Shown here: positions 21,606 to 33,857 of the stretch, piece after piece
Layout of the letters: every line of letters begins with the position of its first letter
Numbering within the stretch: position 1 is the stretch's first letter
Origin: Phocoena phocoena
Lineage: Eukaryota > Chordata > Mammalia > Artiodactyla > Phocoenidae
Direction of reading: 5' to 3'
NCBI RefSeq assembly: GCF_963924675.1
Contig: NC_089232.1
Coordinates: 35,979,312 to 36,043,311 of the forward strand
DNA length: 64,000 nucleotides
Made by a program: the position numbers and the translations under genes
The notes under the pieces: model-generated
The model's database searches: none
What the model saw: the letters and a program-made list of their open reading frames with translations, nothing else
What the model was told of the DNA's origin: nothing

Positions 21606-22873
21606 ATGTTATTCTCAATTTGTTTATGAGTAGTTGAATGACATTGTAAGTGATATTATGGAGCATACTATTATTTGTGGTGTTGAGTTGAATTTTTATG
21701 TTCTCAATTACTATTTTTGGAAATAGAGAGGGAATTATAACATGTTTTATTAGGAAAATATTTTTCATTTTGAAGATTGAACTTAAAATATTCTGAAAAG
21801 TACATATCAAATGTCTTCTTCTAATACCTGATGTGGCCATTTTTTTTACTGAAAGAATTTCTGACTCCCAAACTTCCTGTAACTAAGTTGGATGTTATTA
21901 TAATTAATACAAATTATACAAATTAGATTTTGAATGTCCCAAATGATGATGTGATGTTATTATTGGCTTCAGAATCAATAATAATAAAGAGAATTTATCA
22001 AACCAACACTGTGGAAATAAAACGATATCATTTCCTTAAGGACCTAAGCTTTATTTCTCTTTCCATTCAAGAGTGAAATTCTTTCTCTTGAGCAGTCTTA
22101 ATAAATAATTAGCTTTTCAAATAGGCGTAGTAAATAGTGTAATAGGAATCATAAAGAAGGTATATGTAATTAGCAAATAAAGCACTTTAACTAACTTCAC
22201 CACACACTTAATAGGCATTACACAATTGGGTAATGTATCTTTTTAAATAAGAAAATTGATCGGGCCTGTGCCACCCGCTTCATTTATAGAATCATTCTGC
22301 TTTACTTGTCAATTAAACCAGTTTAATTACTGTGCCCTCTGAAATTATAAAAATGCAAGAAATATCTTTCATGAAAGAGATATCCTCAGTAACAAAATCT
22401 GAAAACTAATCTACTCAGAAGTGTTACAGAGTTCCATAACATTGGTAAAACTTTTCAAATATGTGAACTATCTAGTACAATGTGGGTAATTTTGTATATA
22501 TAATCTTTTGTCTAACCAAATCATCAGTTATCCAATTTAGTTGAATATATTGCATTTTCACTGGCTAAAACAATTAACTTTTTAAAAGTCGCCCTTTTTT
22601 GTTCATACACTTTTAAAGCAGCTAATCTAAAATGAAACTTTAAAAACTTAATTTATAGGCACTTAGAAACTACACTTAAGTGTCTGGTCTGCAAGATGAA
22701 AGGTCTGAGTTTTTGCTCAACACATTTCAGCATGACTATTTCTGTAGCTCATATCTCTTTCATTTAACATTTTTCGTTTTGGTGAAGACATTTGAGTATT
22801 TATTGATATTTTACAGATGTATATAATGTCTTCAACTTTTAAAAAAGTGAAGCTTCTGATGAAGAATTGTCTG
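21606..22873. other. AT-rich, repeat-poor intronic block
   Basis: Over 1.2 kb without recognisable repeats. It contains an 8+8 palindrome AATTAAAC-CA-GTTTAATT at 22311-22328 and several TAATTA-like cores. It is a candidate conserved non-coding block; conservation was not tested. Confidence 0.4.
22311..22328. promoter_or_regulatory. AT-rich palindrome, homeodomain-type dimer site candidate
   Basis: A perfect inverted repeat with 8-bp arms and a 2-bp centre, containing two divergent TTAA/ATTA cores. Function is inferred only from its symmetry. Confidence 0.25.
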
Positions 22874-22874
22874 G

Positions 22875-23070
22875 GGGGTTTCCCTGGTGGCGCAGTGGTT
22901 GAGAGTCCGCCTGCCGATGCAGGGGACACGGGTTCGCGCCCCGGTCTGGGAAGATCCCACATGCCGCGGAGTGGCTGGGCCCGTGAGCCATGGCCGCTGA
23001 GCCTGCGCGTCCGGAGCCTGTGCTCTGCGACGGGAAAGGCCGCAACAGTGAGAGAATGGCGTACCGCAAA

Positions 23071-23110
<40 letters not shown>

Positions 23111-23115
23111 TATAC
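22875..23115 (+). mobile_element. CHR-type SINE, short form, with A-run and (TA)n tail
   Basis: Complete CHR head and body followed by about 20 A and a (TA)n run to 23114. The target duplication is not clear. Confidence 0.92.
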
Positions 23116-23277
23116 TCTGTCAGTGATCAAAAGGAGAGGAAAATTATTTTTGTGTTATCTATTGACATAAACTTAGAATTAAAGTCCCTGGAGTTCTAGA
23201 CTGAACCATGCTACCGATTGGCACATGACCTTGAGCATTACACTTAACCTCCAGGACTCTCCCTGTTCTTATCCTTT

Positions 23278-23757
23278 TTTTTCTTTTCATCGTTATTAGA
23301 TTATAATTCCTTTACAATGTTGTTTTAGTTTCTGCTGTACAACAAAATGAATCAGCTATATGTAACCTATATCCCCTCCCTCTTGGGCCCCCCTCCCACC
23401 CTCCCCATCCCACCCCTGTGGTCCTCACAAAGCACAGAGCTGATCTCCCTGTGCTATATAGCAGCTTCCCACTAGCTATCTATTTTACACATGGTAGTGT
23501 ATATATGTCAATGCTACTCTCTCAATTCGTCCCACCCTCCCCTTCCCCCTACAACCCCGCCGTGTCCACAAGTCCGTTCTCTATGTCCTGCCCTGCCACT
23601 AGGTTCATCAGTACCATTTTTCTAGATTCCATATATATGTATTAGCATACAGTATTTGTTTTTCTCTTTCTGACTTACTTCACTCTGTATGACAGACTCT
23701 AGATACATCCACATCACTACAGATGACTCAGTTTCGTTCCTTTTTATGGCTGAGTAG
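23278..23757 (-). mobile_element. L1 3'-end fragment, 480 bp
   Basis: Antisense L1 tail, 3' UTR and the last ORF2 codons. A perfect 14-bp duplication TGTTCTTATCCTTT lies at 23264-23277 and 23758-23771. Confidence 0.93.
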
Positions 23758-23771
23758 TGTTCTTATCCTTT

Positions 23772-25905
23772 CAGTGGGAAGAGGGAAGGCATTTACCCTG
23801 CCCTCACTCACAGAGGACATTGTAGGGATAAGTTGTAAGTGCTTTTTAAAAGCATTGGAGAAGGACAGGGTGCAAGCAAATACAAAGTAAACATTTGCAT
23901 TTAGAAATGGACATTTGTTTGTCATTATTAAAAAGTTGTGACTTTAGATCTTTTGTCTGAAGGGCATTTTTCCTTTTAACTTTATATTTGTAGAGACTTC
24001 TTACTGGTATGTTCACAAGAAAGTATAAGGTACCTAAAAGAGCCAGGAAACTTTGAAAGGGATTTTAAATGTTAACATTGAGTTTTGGTATATCCTAGAT
24101 TATAGCAGATGTTGATATTGTGAGAACAAACTTTATGTATCTAGGAGATAATACATTTTATTAACTTAAAGCTTGTAAAACTTTCACGTGTGTTGCAGGA
24201 AAAAATGTTTAGATGTATGTTTTGTTAGCAGTATATTCAAAGAGAAAAATTAGATTATTTACTTTTAAATTTCAAAAGGATTACTTGGCTAGAGGACCCC
24301 TTCTTACACTAAGTTATTTTTGTACCTTGAATACAGTGAAATGTGCACATTTCAGAATATAGTGGCTTGAAGGATTTTATTTACTCCAGCGAATCTTTTA
24401 TTTAGGAAGGTGAGTGAAGACAGGTAGGGAAAGACTGTATTTTAAGAAACTAGTTTTTTTTTCCTCTTGTCCCTAAAAATGAGTTCTGAGTCTTTAAAAG
24501 TCAAAAAGCCCAGCGTTAGCACATTATGTCAGTTTCTTTGAATTCAGCTTTCCCTCTCTGTGGTTATTAACAGAAGAGTTGTCACAACCTTATGATATTA
24601 TCACTTTTTAAAGTGGAAATGAAATTCTAGTGTACTCAGAGTAAGACCTGTTAAAACAAGTGGGACATACAAAGAAATATTTTTTGTTCCAACTAAGTAT
24701 CGTGAACAGTGATCCTCAAATGCAAGGTTGCTAAGCAGAAAGCAACTTTTAAAAGTGTATTGTCCTTTTGTCCTTATTGTTCAACATCCAATTGATGAAA
24801 ACTCAGAACGATCAGATTTCTTTTCTACTTTTTAATGTATAGTCCACACTGATGTTTATAAAGTTTTGTGTGATGTTATGTACAACTATGTAGTATTGAA
24901 TGTTTACTTTTAACATATTAAATAAAATGACCAAAACATTCCACCTTTTATTTAAATTTTATCTGATTTTCACAACCTTCTTCCCTTTGTTCTACCATTG
25001 TTGTTCAGTTTTCTTAATATTACCACTTGAATTTGTGTTTCTTTTAATGCGGCATCTTTCTCATTTTGCTCTTCTTTTCACATTGGTCTTTTTCCTTGAT
25101 TATGACAGGTTTTTTCCTTTGCCCCTCTTTTGCCTTTGCCTCTGTTTAAGGCATGGAATAGGGGTTTTCATCTATTTCAGTCTGCTTTTATGAGACTGAG
25201 GCAAAGGCCTTCCATATAGAAAATTTGCTTTGCCTTATTTTGGAAGATGAGCTCTCTGATCATCTTATCTACACAAAACTTAAGGGGCCATTTTGTAAAC
25301 CTAAAACCAAGTTTTAACTCATGTGAGGTGGTAAAAAGGGACAATAACGATATTGTTATTGTTTATTATTTACTGCTTTTCTATTAATCTCTTTTTTGGG
25401 GGGGTTAACCACAGAATTTTTTCTGTCCACATTACCTTGAAACATCTCAAACATCCAGGCTTTGTGCTGCTCGGCGCCCAGTGCTGGGCGAGCCCTGGCG
25501 GCAGTCTGAGCTATGACCGTGGCCACCTGACCACGTGGGGGGTGAGTGGGCCTGAGAACAGCACATTAGACATGAAGAGCAGGTCCTTTGTTTTGTTTTT
25601 AACTCCGTAAAACCAGACAGAACCTCAGACTCTGTCCACTGTGAGGTTTTCCAGGGTTCGCCATTGTTGAATGACTAATGTTCCTGGTGAAGTAACCATT
25701 AGCTTTATTGTCTTCCAGTGGCCTCAGCTCAAATGAAATGTTATCCCTTTAAGTTAATTTTGTTTTGATTTTAAGACTTCTTTTCACTGAGAAAATCAAA
25801 GGGTATGAAAATGAATATGTATTTTTAAACAAAAAAGATTTACGTAAAAATCCTTTGAGTAAGAAGATTTTCTAAGGACTCAAATCCATTAATTTGGAGA
25901 GAATG
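23772..25905. other. Mostly single-copy intronic sequence
   Basis: No clear repeats. It includes a pyrimidine-rich stretch around 24950-25160 and a small GC-rich island at 25457-25560 that lies between an acceptor-like AG at 25411 and a donor-like GTGAGT at 25541. The latter is discussed under findings. No coding gene is supported. Confidence 0.4.
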
Positions 25906-25919
25906 TTTAGTAGTTTCTT

Positions 25920-26008
25920 TCTTATTTTTTTAACATCTTTATTGGAGTATAATTGCTTTACAATGGTGTGTTAGTTTCTGCTCTATAACAAAGTGAATCA
26001 CCTATAAG
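25920..26008 (-). mobile_element. Very short L1 3'-end stub
   Basis: 89 bp of antisense L1 tail with an imperfect 14-bp duplication, TTTAGTAGTTTCTT at 25906-25919 and TTTAATAGTTTCTT at 26009-26022. Confidence 0.88.
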
Positions 26009-26277
26009 TTTAATAGTTTCTTAAAATACTTGACATTATTCAGACATTGGTAGTAGAAAACCTTTCAATTTGATTAAATGAAATGAATCCCCTTTTTGAT
26101 TTACAAAACAAACAGTCCATTGTTACTTTTTATTTAAACAATTCAAATATAGGGTTAGATAAACTTCATTTTGGAGTTGATTATGTAAGAGACTTTCTAG
26201 AAATTGTACTTTGTAAAATCTATGCCTCTTGGAAGAAGCTTGGTCTTTTCTTTTGTAAACCTATATCCCATTCCTGA

Positions 26278-26415
26278 CTTCATTCATTTATTCATTTCAT
26301 TCAACAGATTTATTGAGCACTTACTATGTGCCAGCTACTCTTATGAGGCATATACATTATAGTAGTGAAGAAAAGTAACAAATATTATTGTCCTTGTAGA
26401 AATTACATTCTAAAC
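26278..26415 (-). mobile_element. L2 3'-end fragment
   Basis: Antisense L2 tail: attcatttattcatttcatt, then ttattgagcacttactatgt. Confidence 0.75.
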
Positions 26416-27060
26416 TATTTTGATGTGTTTAGAGCTTGTTATCTACTATTTTGAGTAGTGATAACTAAACACTGTGTAATAATGGTTTGAAAAAAAAGTC
26501 AAGATTTCTTCATATGGATTTTATACCTTTTAAGTTGGTACAAAAGTCTAAAACTGAGTCCTGAAACAAAACTGCATTCAAATGGACAATTTTTATTTGA
26601 GTTTGAGTTGAAATATTAAAAACCTATAATGTTGCTGATGTTTCCACCAGAAATCATGAAATCATCCTCGTTTATGAACCCTGGGAAACCTTACACTGGA
26701 CATGGTCTGAAATTTCTCCTAGCTTTTCTCCTAGCTTTTCTTTACACCTTTGAAGTTGTTTTCTCACTTTGCTTTGTTTTCTTTGTGACAGAGCCTGAAA
26801 AACATGTGTAACACTGAAAATTGCACAATGGAAATGTAGTCATCTCAGCTATATGGCACAATTAACAAGAAAATCTTAAGTTTCCTTTGTCTAGTGTACA
26901 TAAAGAACTAATCTTTTGTTTCTGTGATTGTAAAAACTATGTAATTTCCTAAACAAATAAAACTCTTAGTGTACATTTCCACCTCAAATATTAAAGAAGA
27001 TATATGTGTTTTTGTGGTACAAATAGCACGAGTATGATATAATATAATGATTTTCATTAA
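26416..27060. other. Unassigned AT-rich sequence
   Basis: Nothing recognised. The phrase ctcctagcttttctcctagc near 26716 is a short tandem duplication. Confidence 0.4.
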
Positions 27061-27061
27061 T

Positions 27062-27310
27062 TATTTTATTTTTGTTCATAAATATTTAACACATGTCCCA
27101 AGTGCTTGGGGATATCAGAGACTAATAGACATGGCACCTGTCCATAATGGTTTTCACAGTCCAGTTGGGGAGACAAAAGATCCCCACATGAAAATTGTCT
27201 CTTGTGCTGGGCAATATGAGATTTAACTTGATGGAAAATCTGGTGTAGGCCACTACGGTAAGCAAGGTCAAATGGACTTGCCTTCTGGAAGTCCTGGATG
27301 GCCTTCATAG
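27062..27310 (-). mobile_element. L2 3'-region fragment
   Basis: Antisense L2 pattern from aagtgcttggggatatcaga through tccagttggggagac to a diverged right part. Confidence 0.5.
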
Positions 27311-27537
27311 GAATCCATTCTTCCTTTTTTTGTTTTTGTTTTTAATCCTTTTAAGTTTGGGAAAGATTGCCATCTTTGTGCCTTAGGCACTTAAGGGTAG
27401 AACAGTCCCTTTTCTAGCTACTGCAACTGCTCAGCAAGGAAGGAAAGGAAATGGAGTACACACCCTAGCCATTTATTATCAATACATTTGCTAGCTATTC
27501 CCGAGGAAAGCAGGGACTCTGAACTGAAAACAGAATA

Positions 27538-28000
27538 CAAATGCCCCAACTTCCAATGGTTCAACTTCCAATGCTTCAACTTTACCATGGTGTGAAAGTT
27601 CTATACATTCTGTTGAAAATGGAGCTGGAATTTTGAGTTTGGATCTTTTTCTGGGCTGACAGTATGCTACACGATCCACTCGTGATGACAGTCACGAGGT
27701 AAATAACTAATACACTTACAACTATTCTGTACCCGTACAACCATTCTGTTTTTCACTTTCAGTACAGTATTCAATAAATTACATGAGATATTCAATACTT
27801 TAGTATAAAATAGGCTTTGTGTTAGATGATTTTGCCTGATTGTAGGCTAATGGAAGTGTTCTGAGCATGTTTAAGGTAGGCTAGGCAAAGCTGTGATGTT
27901 TGGTAGGTTAGGTGTATTAAATGCATTTTCAACTTAACAGTATTTTCAGTTTACATGGGTTTATCAGGATGTAACCCTGTTGTAAGTTGAGGAAGATCTG
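27538..28000 (-). mobile_element. Tigger-type non-autonomous DNA transposon
   Basis: 463 bp bounded by TA at 27536-27537 and 28001-28002. It is the reverse complement of the element at 61619-62130. Shared features include the end GAAGATCTG, the gatgtttggtaggttaggtg block and the caataaattacatgagatat block. No transposase is encoded. Confidence 0.82.
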
Positions 28001-28002
28001 TA

Positions 28003-29235
28003 TGGGCACACAATGGATATGGTTTGGGTTCTTGAAGACAAAAATTTTTCCAGAGCTTTGGGAAGGCTGGTACATCAATGAGGGCCCTGTACACAAGGGG
28101 AGTTCCCTGAAAAATGGAAGAAACACTGAAAGGGGAGGAAAGAAGTGGAGATGGAGACTTTTGATAGCTACTGAAGACACACTCTTTTTCCCTCAGTTTT
28201 GCCTGGAGCAGTCCTGCCTGTGAGATGGGCTTACCCTGGGTCTAATATGCCAAACTTAGGAAGTCTATATATTGCTGTAATATGTAGGTATGATCTTTCT
28301 AAATTGTTTTGCTTTTCAGTTAGCCGAGATTCCTGATATTCCTGATATGTGTGTGTTTAAATTCTAAAATATAATCCCATGTGACTATGGCTTTTGTTTT
28401 CATTTTCCTGTACATTTAAAAATATTAAGGATTTCTTTGTTTTTTGAGTATATTTGTTTATTTGGACCTAAATCTAAGGTAGAATAACACAATATATGCT
28501 TGCCTGTTAGATTTAAATTAGGGGAAAAATTCTAAAGCCTTAATGTTTATTTTAGCCATGGATGAAAGTATTTGGACACTTGTATGGAGACTTTTTTTTT
28601 AATTGTTTCTTTTCTGAGAAACTGTATCTGTGCTAGAACCATCACATATCTATTTGATTTAAAGGCCACCTGGGATAGTTATGTTCATTATCTTGATTGC
28701 TGATGATTTCAAGGGTATATAGATATGTCATGACTTATCAAATTATACATTTTAAATATATGCATTTATTGGATATCAATGAAACTTTAAGAAAAAGCCA
28801 CCTAGGTTGTAAGGTATATTTTTCAAGATAAAATCTCTATTGTAAGATTATATTTTTAAAGTTTGTCATTTATTTTTTATTTCTTTTTAAACTTTATCTA
28901 CTGTTTATTTACCTCTATCTCATACCCCAGTCACATATATTTTAAGAAAGACAAATGGAACTGCAAAGACTCACGTGCCAGCTGAAATTTAGATATAGGA
29001 CCTTAGAGAGCTTTCTACTGTATGTAATGCTCACTAGAGTATTTTTAAGTAATTTGCACAAATTTGAATTTGGAGAATTGGAGTTGTGTATTTTTCAAGG
29101 AATTCTTCTTTCCTTATAGTTTAACAGATTGTGACTCATCTTTGGCGTGGAATAAAGAGCATGATTTTAGTAGGACATTTTTTTAAAAAAGAGATTAAAT
29201 GGCTTAATGCTTCTCCTTAAATATTGTTCCTTTTT
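28003..29235. other. Unassigned AT-rich intronic sequence
   Basis: No repeat or exon recognised. Confidence 0.4.
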
Positions 29236-29249
29236 TTAATTGCTTTTTT

Positions 29250-29446
29250 TTTTTTGCGGTTCGCGGGCCTCTCACTGCTGTGGCCTCTCCCATTGCGGAG
29301 CACAGGCTCCGGACGCACAGGCTCAGCGGCCATGGCTCACGGGCCCAGCCGCTCCGTGGCATGTGGGATCTTCCCGGACCAGGGCACGAACCCGTATCCC
29401 CTGCATCGTCAGGCGGACTCTCAACCACTGCGCCACCAGGGAAGCC
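29250..29446 (-). mobile_element. CHR-type SINE, short form
   Basis: Complete antisense copy. Near-duplicate flanks TTTAATTGC at 29236-29244 and TTAAATTGC at 29447-29455. Open frames of 74-93 codons here are SINE sequence. Confidence 0.93.
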
Positions 29447-29701
29447 TTAAATTGCATTTTTATAAATTAAATTTTGGCATGTTGGACCATAGAGTCTATG
29501 GATAGATTTGTTTAGGGAATAACCGAGTCTGCTCCATTCTTCTTGCCCTCGTGATCTTGAGCACAGCACAGAAAGCTTCATTATCGATCTGTTAGAGTCC
29601 TGGTCTAATTTTAATTGAGTATTCCTTATGTTACCCAATGTGTGTTTCAGAGAAATTTCTTCATTGTTGGAATTAATGCTTAACTTTAAAACGGCAATTT
29701 T

Positions 29702-29810
29702 GTGTGTGTGTGTGTGGCTGCGCTACATAGCATTCCCCGACCAGGGATCAAACCCCCACCCCCTACAGTGGAAGCGTGGAGTCTTAACCACTGGACTGCA
29801 GGGAAGTCCC
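29702..29810 (-). mobile_element. Short tRNA-SINE fragment with (TG)n tail
   Basis: 109 bp of antisense SINE head preceded by a TG run. A perfect 15-bp duplication TAAAACGGCAATTTT lies at 29687-29701 and 29811-29825. The head (cactggactgcagggaagtc at its right end) differs from the CHR copies around it, so it is a distinct SINE subtype. Confidence 0.9.
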
Positions 29811-29944
29811 TAAAACGGCAATTTTTTATGAATAAAAAACATTGCAGAAAAAAAATTTGAGTTGTGCTTTTGGGATTGGGACTGTCAGGGTATTAATGAG
29901 TTGTGCCTTGCAAGCTCAGGCTCCTTCTACCATACAAGAGGGCC

Positions 29945-30060
29945 ACATTACAATCACCCATCCCCAGGCCACAACCCAGGGTGAGGCCCTGGTTTCAGTA
30001 TTTTTGAAAGTCCTCAGCTTATTCCAATGTAGAGCCACACTGTGCTCTGCAGTGCTGTAT
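29945..30060 (-). mobile_element. Possible MER5A-like fragment
   Basis: Resembles the antisense MER5A half (ctggtttcagtatttttgaa ... ttattccaatgtagagcc). Weak. Confidence 0.35.
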
Positions 30061-30119
30061 CTCACACCATATTCCCCCACACCCAAACTTTCTGTTGTAA
30101 AACTTTGCAACTATGTAGA

Positions 30120-30385
30120 AACCTTGAAAGAATAATTCAGCAAAGACCCATATTCCCTCCACCTAGATTCAGTAATTATTAACCTTTTGCTTTATTTTGC
30201 TTTATGACTCTCTGTCTCCCTTTCTTTATATGTATAATTTTTTGTACCATGTGAAAGTAAGTTTTAGATATCATGACTCTTTACCATTAAATATTTCAAT
30301 ATGCATCTCCTAAGAATAAGGACATCTTCCTACATAACCACAGTACCATTATCACACCTATGAAAATTAATAATAACTTGGAATG
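30120..30385 (-). mobile_element. Old L1M 3'-region fragment
   Basis: Follows an L1M 3' pattern from memory: acctagattcagtaattatt, later tctcctaagaataaggacat and acataaccacagtaccatta. Confidence 0.55.
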
Positions 30386-30654
30386 CTTTTCAAGAGCTCA
30401 TTCCATTTATTAAAGGTGTATGAATTCACATTCTGCTAAAAGTTAAATGCATATGAAGTGAGAAGTTCTGCAGAATATGAAATTCTGGGTATTTTTGCTA
30501 AAGATATGTTTCTTATCTGTGTTTTCAAATAAGGCCACTACTTCAAACATTTTTGTAAGGTAAATGCCTTTTCTTATGTATGGCGAGGTAAGATCCTTTC
30601 TAGATCTAACGTTGCATGATCATATCATGAGAAAAAAAAATTATCAAAGTTCAT

Positions 30655-31240
30655 GCCACAGTGTGGTTTAGTGAAAAAAGCCCTATTTTGAGCCAGAACG
30701 ATGTTGGTTCAAATTCTTGCTCTGCCACTTACTGCAGGTGACCTTGGAGAAGTTGAATTCATGTATCAGGATGCTTTTAGAAACCACCCTCAAGCTTGCT
30801 GGAATCATCAGGAAATTTATTATTTCACAACAAATCCAGAGCTACGGTGGGCTCCAGGGTTGGTCATTTCTGTAGCTCAGGTTCTTAGCGTCTTTTGGCT
30901 TTCAGCTGGGTTCCTTGCTGGCTCCCACGTCTGTTTTGGCTCCTTCCTCAAGCTGGTTCACATGCTGATGTTATGACATTCAGAGGAAGTCAGAAACCTC
31001 CACAGGTGTGGACTGTCAGTCTTTCTGTCTGATTGGGCATCTCTGCCCACATCTGGACCAGAGGGCTGGGGTTCTCTTAGGGATAGGAAGGAAGGAATGG
31101 ATGTCGGGTATACCACTAACAGTGTTCATTACCCCTCTCTAAGTCTCCGTTTTCCTCGCTATAGAATAGCAACAGTGATAATCTACCTCTATGATTATTA
31201 ATGATATACAACAGGTAAAGCAACAATACACAGCTGATTT
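30655..31240 (+). mobile_element. MIR SINE split by another repeat
   Basis: The MIR head runs 30660-30756 (gttcaaattcttgctctgcc) and the MIR tail resumes at about 31132 (ctctaagtctccgttttcct). About 375 bp of a different, unclassified repeat lies between. Confidence 0.6.
30757..31131. repeat. Unclassified repeat inserted in MIR
   Basis: Non-MIR sequence bounded by the two MIR halves. The boundaries are set by the MIR text only and no duplication was found. Confidence 0.4.
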
Positions 31241-31403
31241 TAATAAATGCTAATTCCTTTTTTTCTTCTCTCCTTTTCATCTTATGGAAAATTCTCTCTT
31301 CCTTTGATACTGCTACACTCCATTCTAGTAAGTATATGTAAGTGATTCTCTCAACTGGTCTTTTACCTGTCCTCTAACCTCAGTATCTAGGGCATAGCAT
31401 TTT

Positions 31404-31744
31404 TTAAAATAAATTTATTCATTTTATTTATTTATTTTTGGCTGCACTGGGTCCTCACCGCTGTGCGTGGGCCCTCTCCAGCCGCGGCGAGCAGGGGCCG
31501 TTGCTCGCCATGGCACGCGGGCCTCTCACTGTGGTGGCCTTTCCCACTGCAGAGCATGGGCTCCAGGCGCATGGTCCTCAGCAGTTGTGGTGCGCAGACC
31601 CAGCAGTCGTGGCGCACGGACTCAGTAGTTGTGGCACACGGGCCCAGCGGCTCTGCAGCATGTGGGATCGTCCCAGACCAGGGCTCAAACCCATGTCCCC
31701 TGTATTGGCAGGCGGACTCTGAACCACTGCGCCACCAGGGAAGC
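31404..31744 (-). mobile_element. CHR-type SINE, long form, chimeric body
   Basis: Flanked by a perfect 18-bp duplication TCTAGGGCATAGCATTTT at 31386-31403 and 31745-31762. It carries the usual head at its right side, repeated caGTAGTTGTGG-type body units, and also a block (acgcgggcctctcactgtgg) typical of the short CHR form. Confidence 0.93.
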
Positions 31745-31762
31745 TCTAGGGCATAGCATTTT

Positions 31763-32796
31763 ATGTGAATTTTACACTTTGGTCAGGTACCCTCCATTAA
31801 TCTATCTTGGCCCTTCTTATTTTTTCTTATATGTTTCAACTTTATATTATTCCAAAGCCAGGGAAGGGAAACTGTCAACAGTGTGCACATATTCATCAAG
31901 AGACAGATCAGATGGGAACAAAAATCTCTTTAATTTCACTATTCATAAAAACAACAGAGTTGAAATAGATTTTTTGCCTTTATTTAAAAGAAATACACCA
32001 TGACCTGTGGAAAAGTCAGCAAAATAAAGCACTATATTTGAAACACAGTACTTTATTTGTCCGGGATAGACCGGGTCTTTGATATCTTGGGAATATCTAG
32101 TCTTATCATGGTAGGTTAGCCAGGCCTATCATGGCAGTTTAGCCAGTCTGGTTTCTCTAGAACATACTTTCTAAATAGAATTGTGTCTGATTTACAAGTC
32201 AATCTTTTCTGGATTGTTTGATCTTGAGCCCTCTCTCACCCACCGTGAGAAAGTAGTCTTTTAAAGACGCGTTTTCCAGTATGTGTGCACACTGGTGGGT
32301 CTTTGTTCACGCATGCCCTTCTCAAAATATGTAGAGAAGCGTTGTCATATTTTCCCCCTATGGAATTTCTAAAGCACTCCTGAATCACCTGCGAAGCCTG
32401 CAACATTGTCACAACCCAATCACGTGGGAAGATCTTCACCGTTTTTAAAAATTTTCTTCCTAAATGATGGGATCACTCTTGAAGGAGAGCTACTGATTCT
32501 TCTTGACCCCTCAAGTAGACTATTTGATTCCTGCCAGCCTCCATGGAAAGAACAGAAGAAGGGTGAAAGTCTTGTGTCTCTCTTGACTTGGAAGATGCTA
32601 AGTCTTGGCTTGTCCCTAAATTTTCAGTTACAGTTTTTTTACTTTGTCTTTCATTTTCAGGCTTAGTGTTGATGAGGTACCTATTGCTCTAGTAAGCTCT
32701 GTGAATACTGAAAATACTCAGATTTTGAATGGTTCCATCCATAATTCAAAGCTTCTGCTGGCATGAATTGTTTTGAGCCAGAGGAATACTTTTTAA
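31763..32796. other. Unassigned single-copy sequence
   Basis: No repeat or exon recognised. Positions 32085-32150 contain an imperfect short direct repeat (tatcatggtaggttagccag / tatcatggcagtttagccag). Confidence 0.4.
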
Positions 32797-32808
32797 AAGA
32801 ACTATTTA

Positions 32809-33103
32809 AGGGCTTCCCTGGTGGTGCAGTGGTTAAGAATCCGCCTGCCAATGCAGAAGACACGGGTTCGAGCCCTGGTCCGTGAAGATCCCACATGCTG
32901 CGGAGCAGCTAAGCCCATGTGCCACAACTAATGAACCCACATGCTGCAACTACTGAAGCCCGTGCGCCTAGAGCCCGTGCTCCGCAACAAGAGAAGCCTG
33001 CACATCGCAATGAAGAGTAGCCCCCGCTCGCCACAACTAGAGAAAGCCTGCATGCAGCAACGAAGACCCAACGCAGCCAAAAATAAAATAAATTTTTGAA
33101 AAT
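32809..33103 (+). mobile_element. CHR-type SINE, long (~300 bp) form
   Basis: Complete copy with 12-bp near-perfect duplication AAGAA(C/T)TATTTA at 32797-32808 and 33104-33115. Confidence 0.93.
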
Positions 33104-33115
33104 AAGAATTATTTA

Positions 33116-33626
33116 CGTATGTTTTGATGTTTTTTATACATCTCAAATGAAAGTTCTGTAAACTTTAAATTACGAAGCAGCACAATGAAAACAGAATCCT
33201 GAAATAAATTGTATTTTATTAAAGAAGCCAGAGAAGGGACACTGTGGCTATAATCTTAGTTAAAAGTGCTAGAGTTTGGGGGAAAAAAAGTTAGAACTTT
33301 GTATTGCATTTCCTCAAAGTGCTGTTGGTTACTTTTAAAAAGGGTGACATAAGACTGTAACTTGTGAAGCTTGGTTTTGTTTGGGCAAATTTTTAATTTT
33401 AGTACCTTGCAGAAAAGTTTAGTGGACAAGATTCCCTTTGCTGTGTAACAAATGCTTTTACTATTTAGCTAAGGTTTACTACCAGTGGCTCAGAGGCTGA
33501 AAGGAAAAGTGAAATGACTGTTGTTTCCCATCTAATACTAGATTTTATTTTTATTTCCACTACCCAGTGTTAAAAAGGAAATGAAAAGAAAGCAAAGATC
33601 AAGATCCAAAAGCTCAAACTAAAATG
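33116..33626. other. Unassigned AT-rich sequence
   Basis: Nothing recognised. Confidence 0.4.
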
Positions 33627-33634
33627 TAATTTCC

Positions 33635-33849
33635 GGGGCTTCCCTGGTGGCGCAGTGGTTGAGAGTCCACCTGCCGATGCAGGGGACATGGGTTCGTGCC
33701 CCGGTCCGGGAAGATCCCACATGCCACGGAGCAGCTAGGCCCGTGAGCCATGGCCGCTGAGCCTGCGCGTCCGGAGCCTGTGCTCCACAACGGGAGAGGC
33801 CACAGCAGTGAGAGGCCCGTGTACCGCAAAAAAAAAAATAAATAAAAAT
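33635..33849 (+). mobile_element. CHR-type SINE, short form
   Basis: Complete copy with the 8-bp duplication TAATTTCC at 33627-33634 and 33850-33857. Confidence 0.93.
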
Positions 33850-33857
33850 TAATTTCC

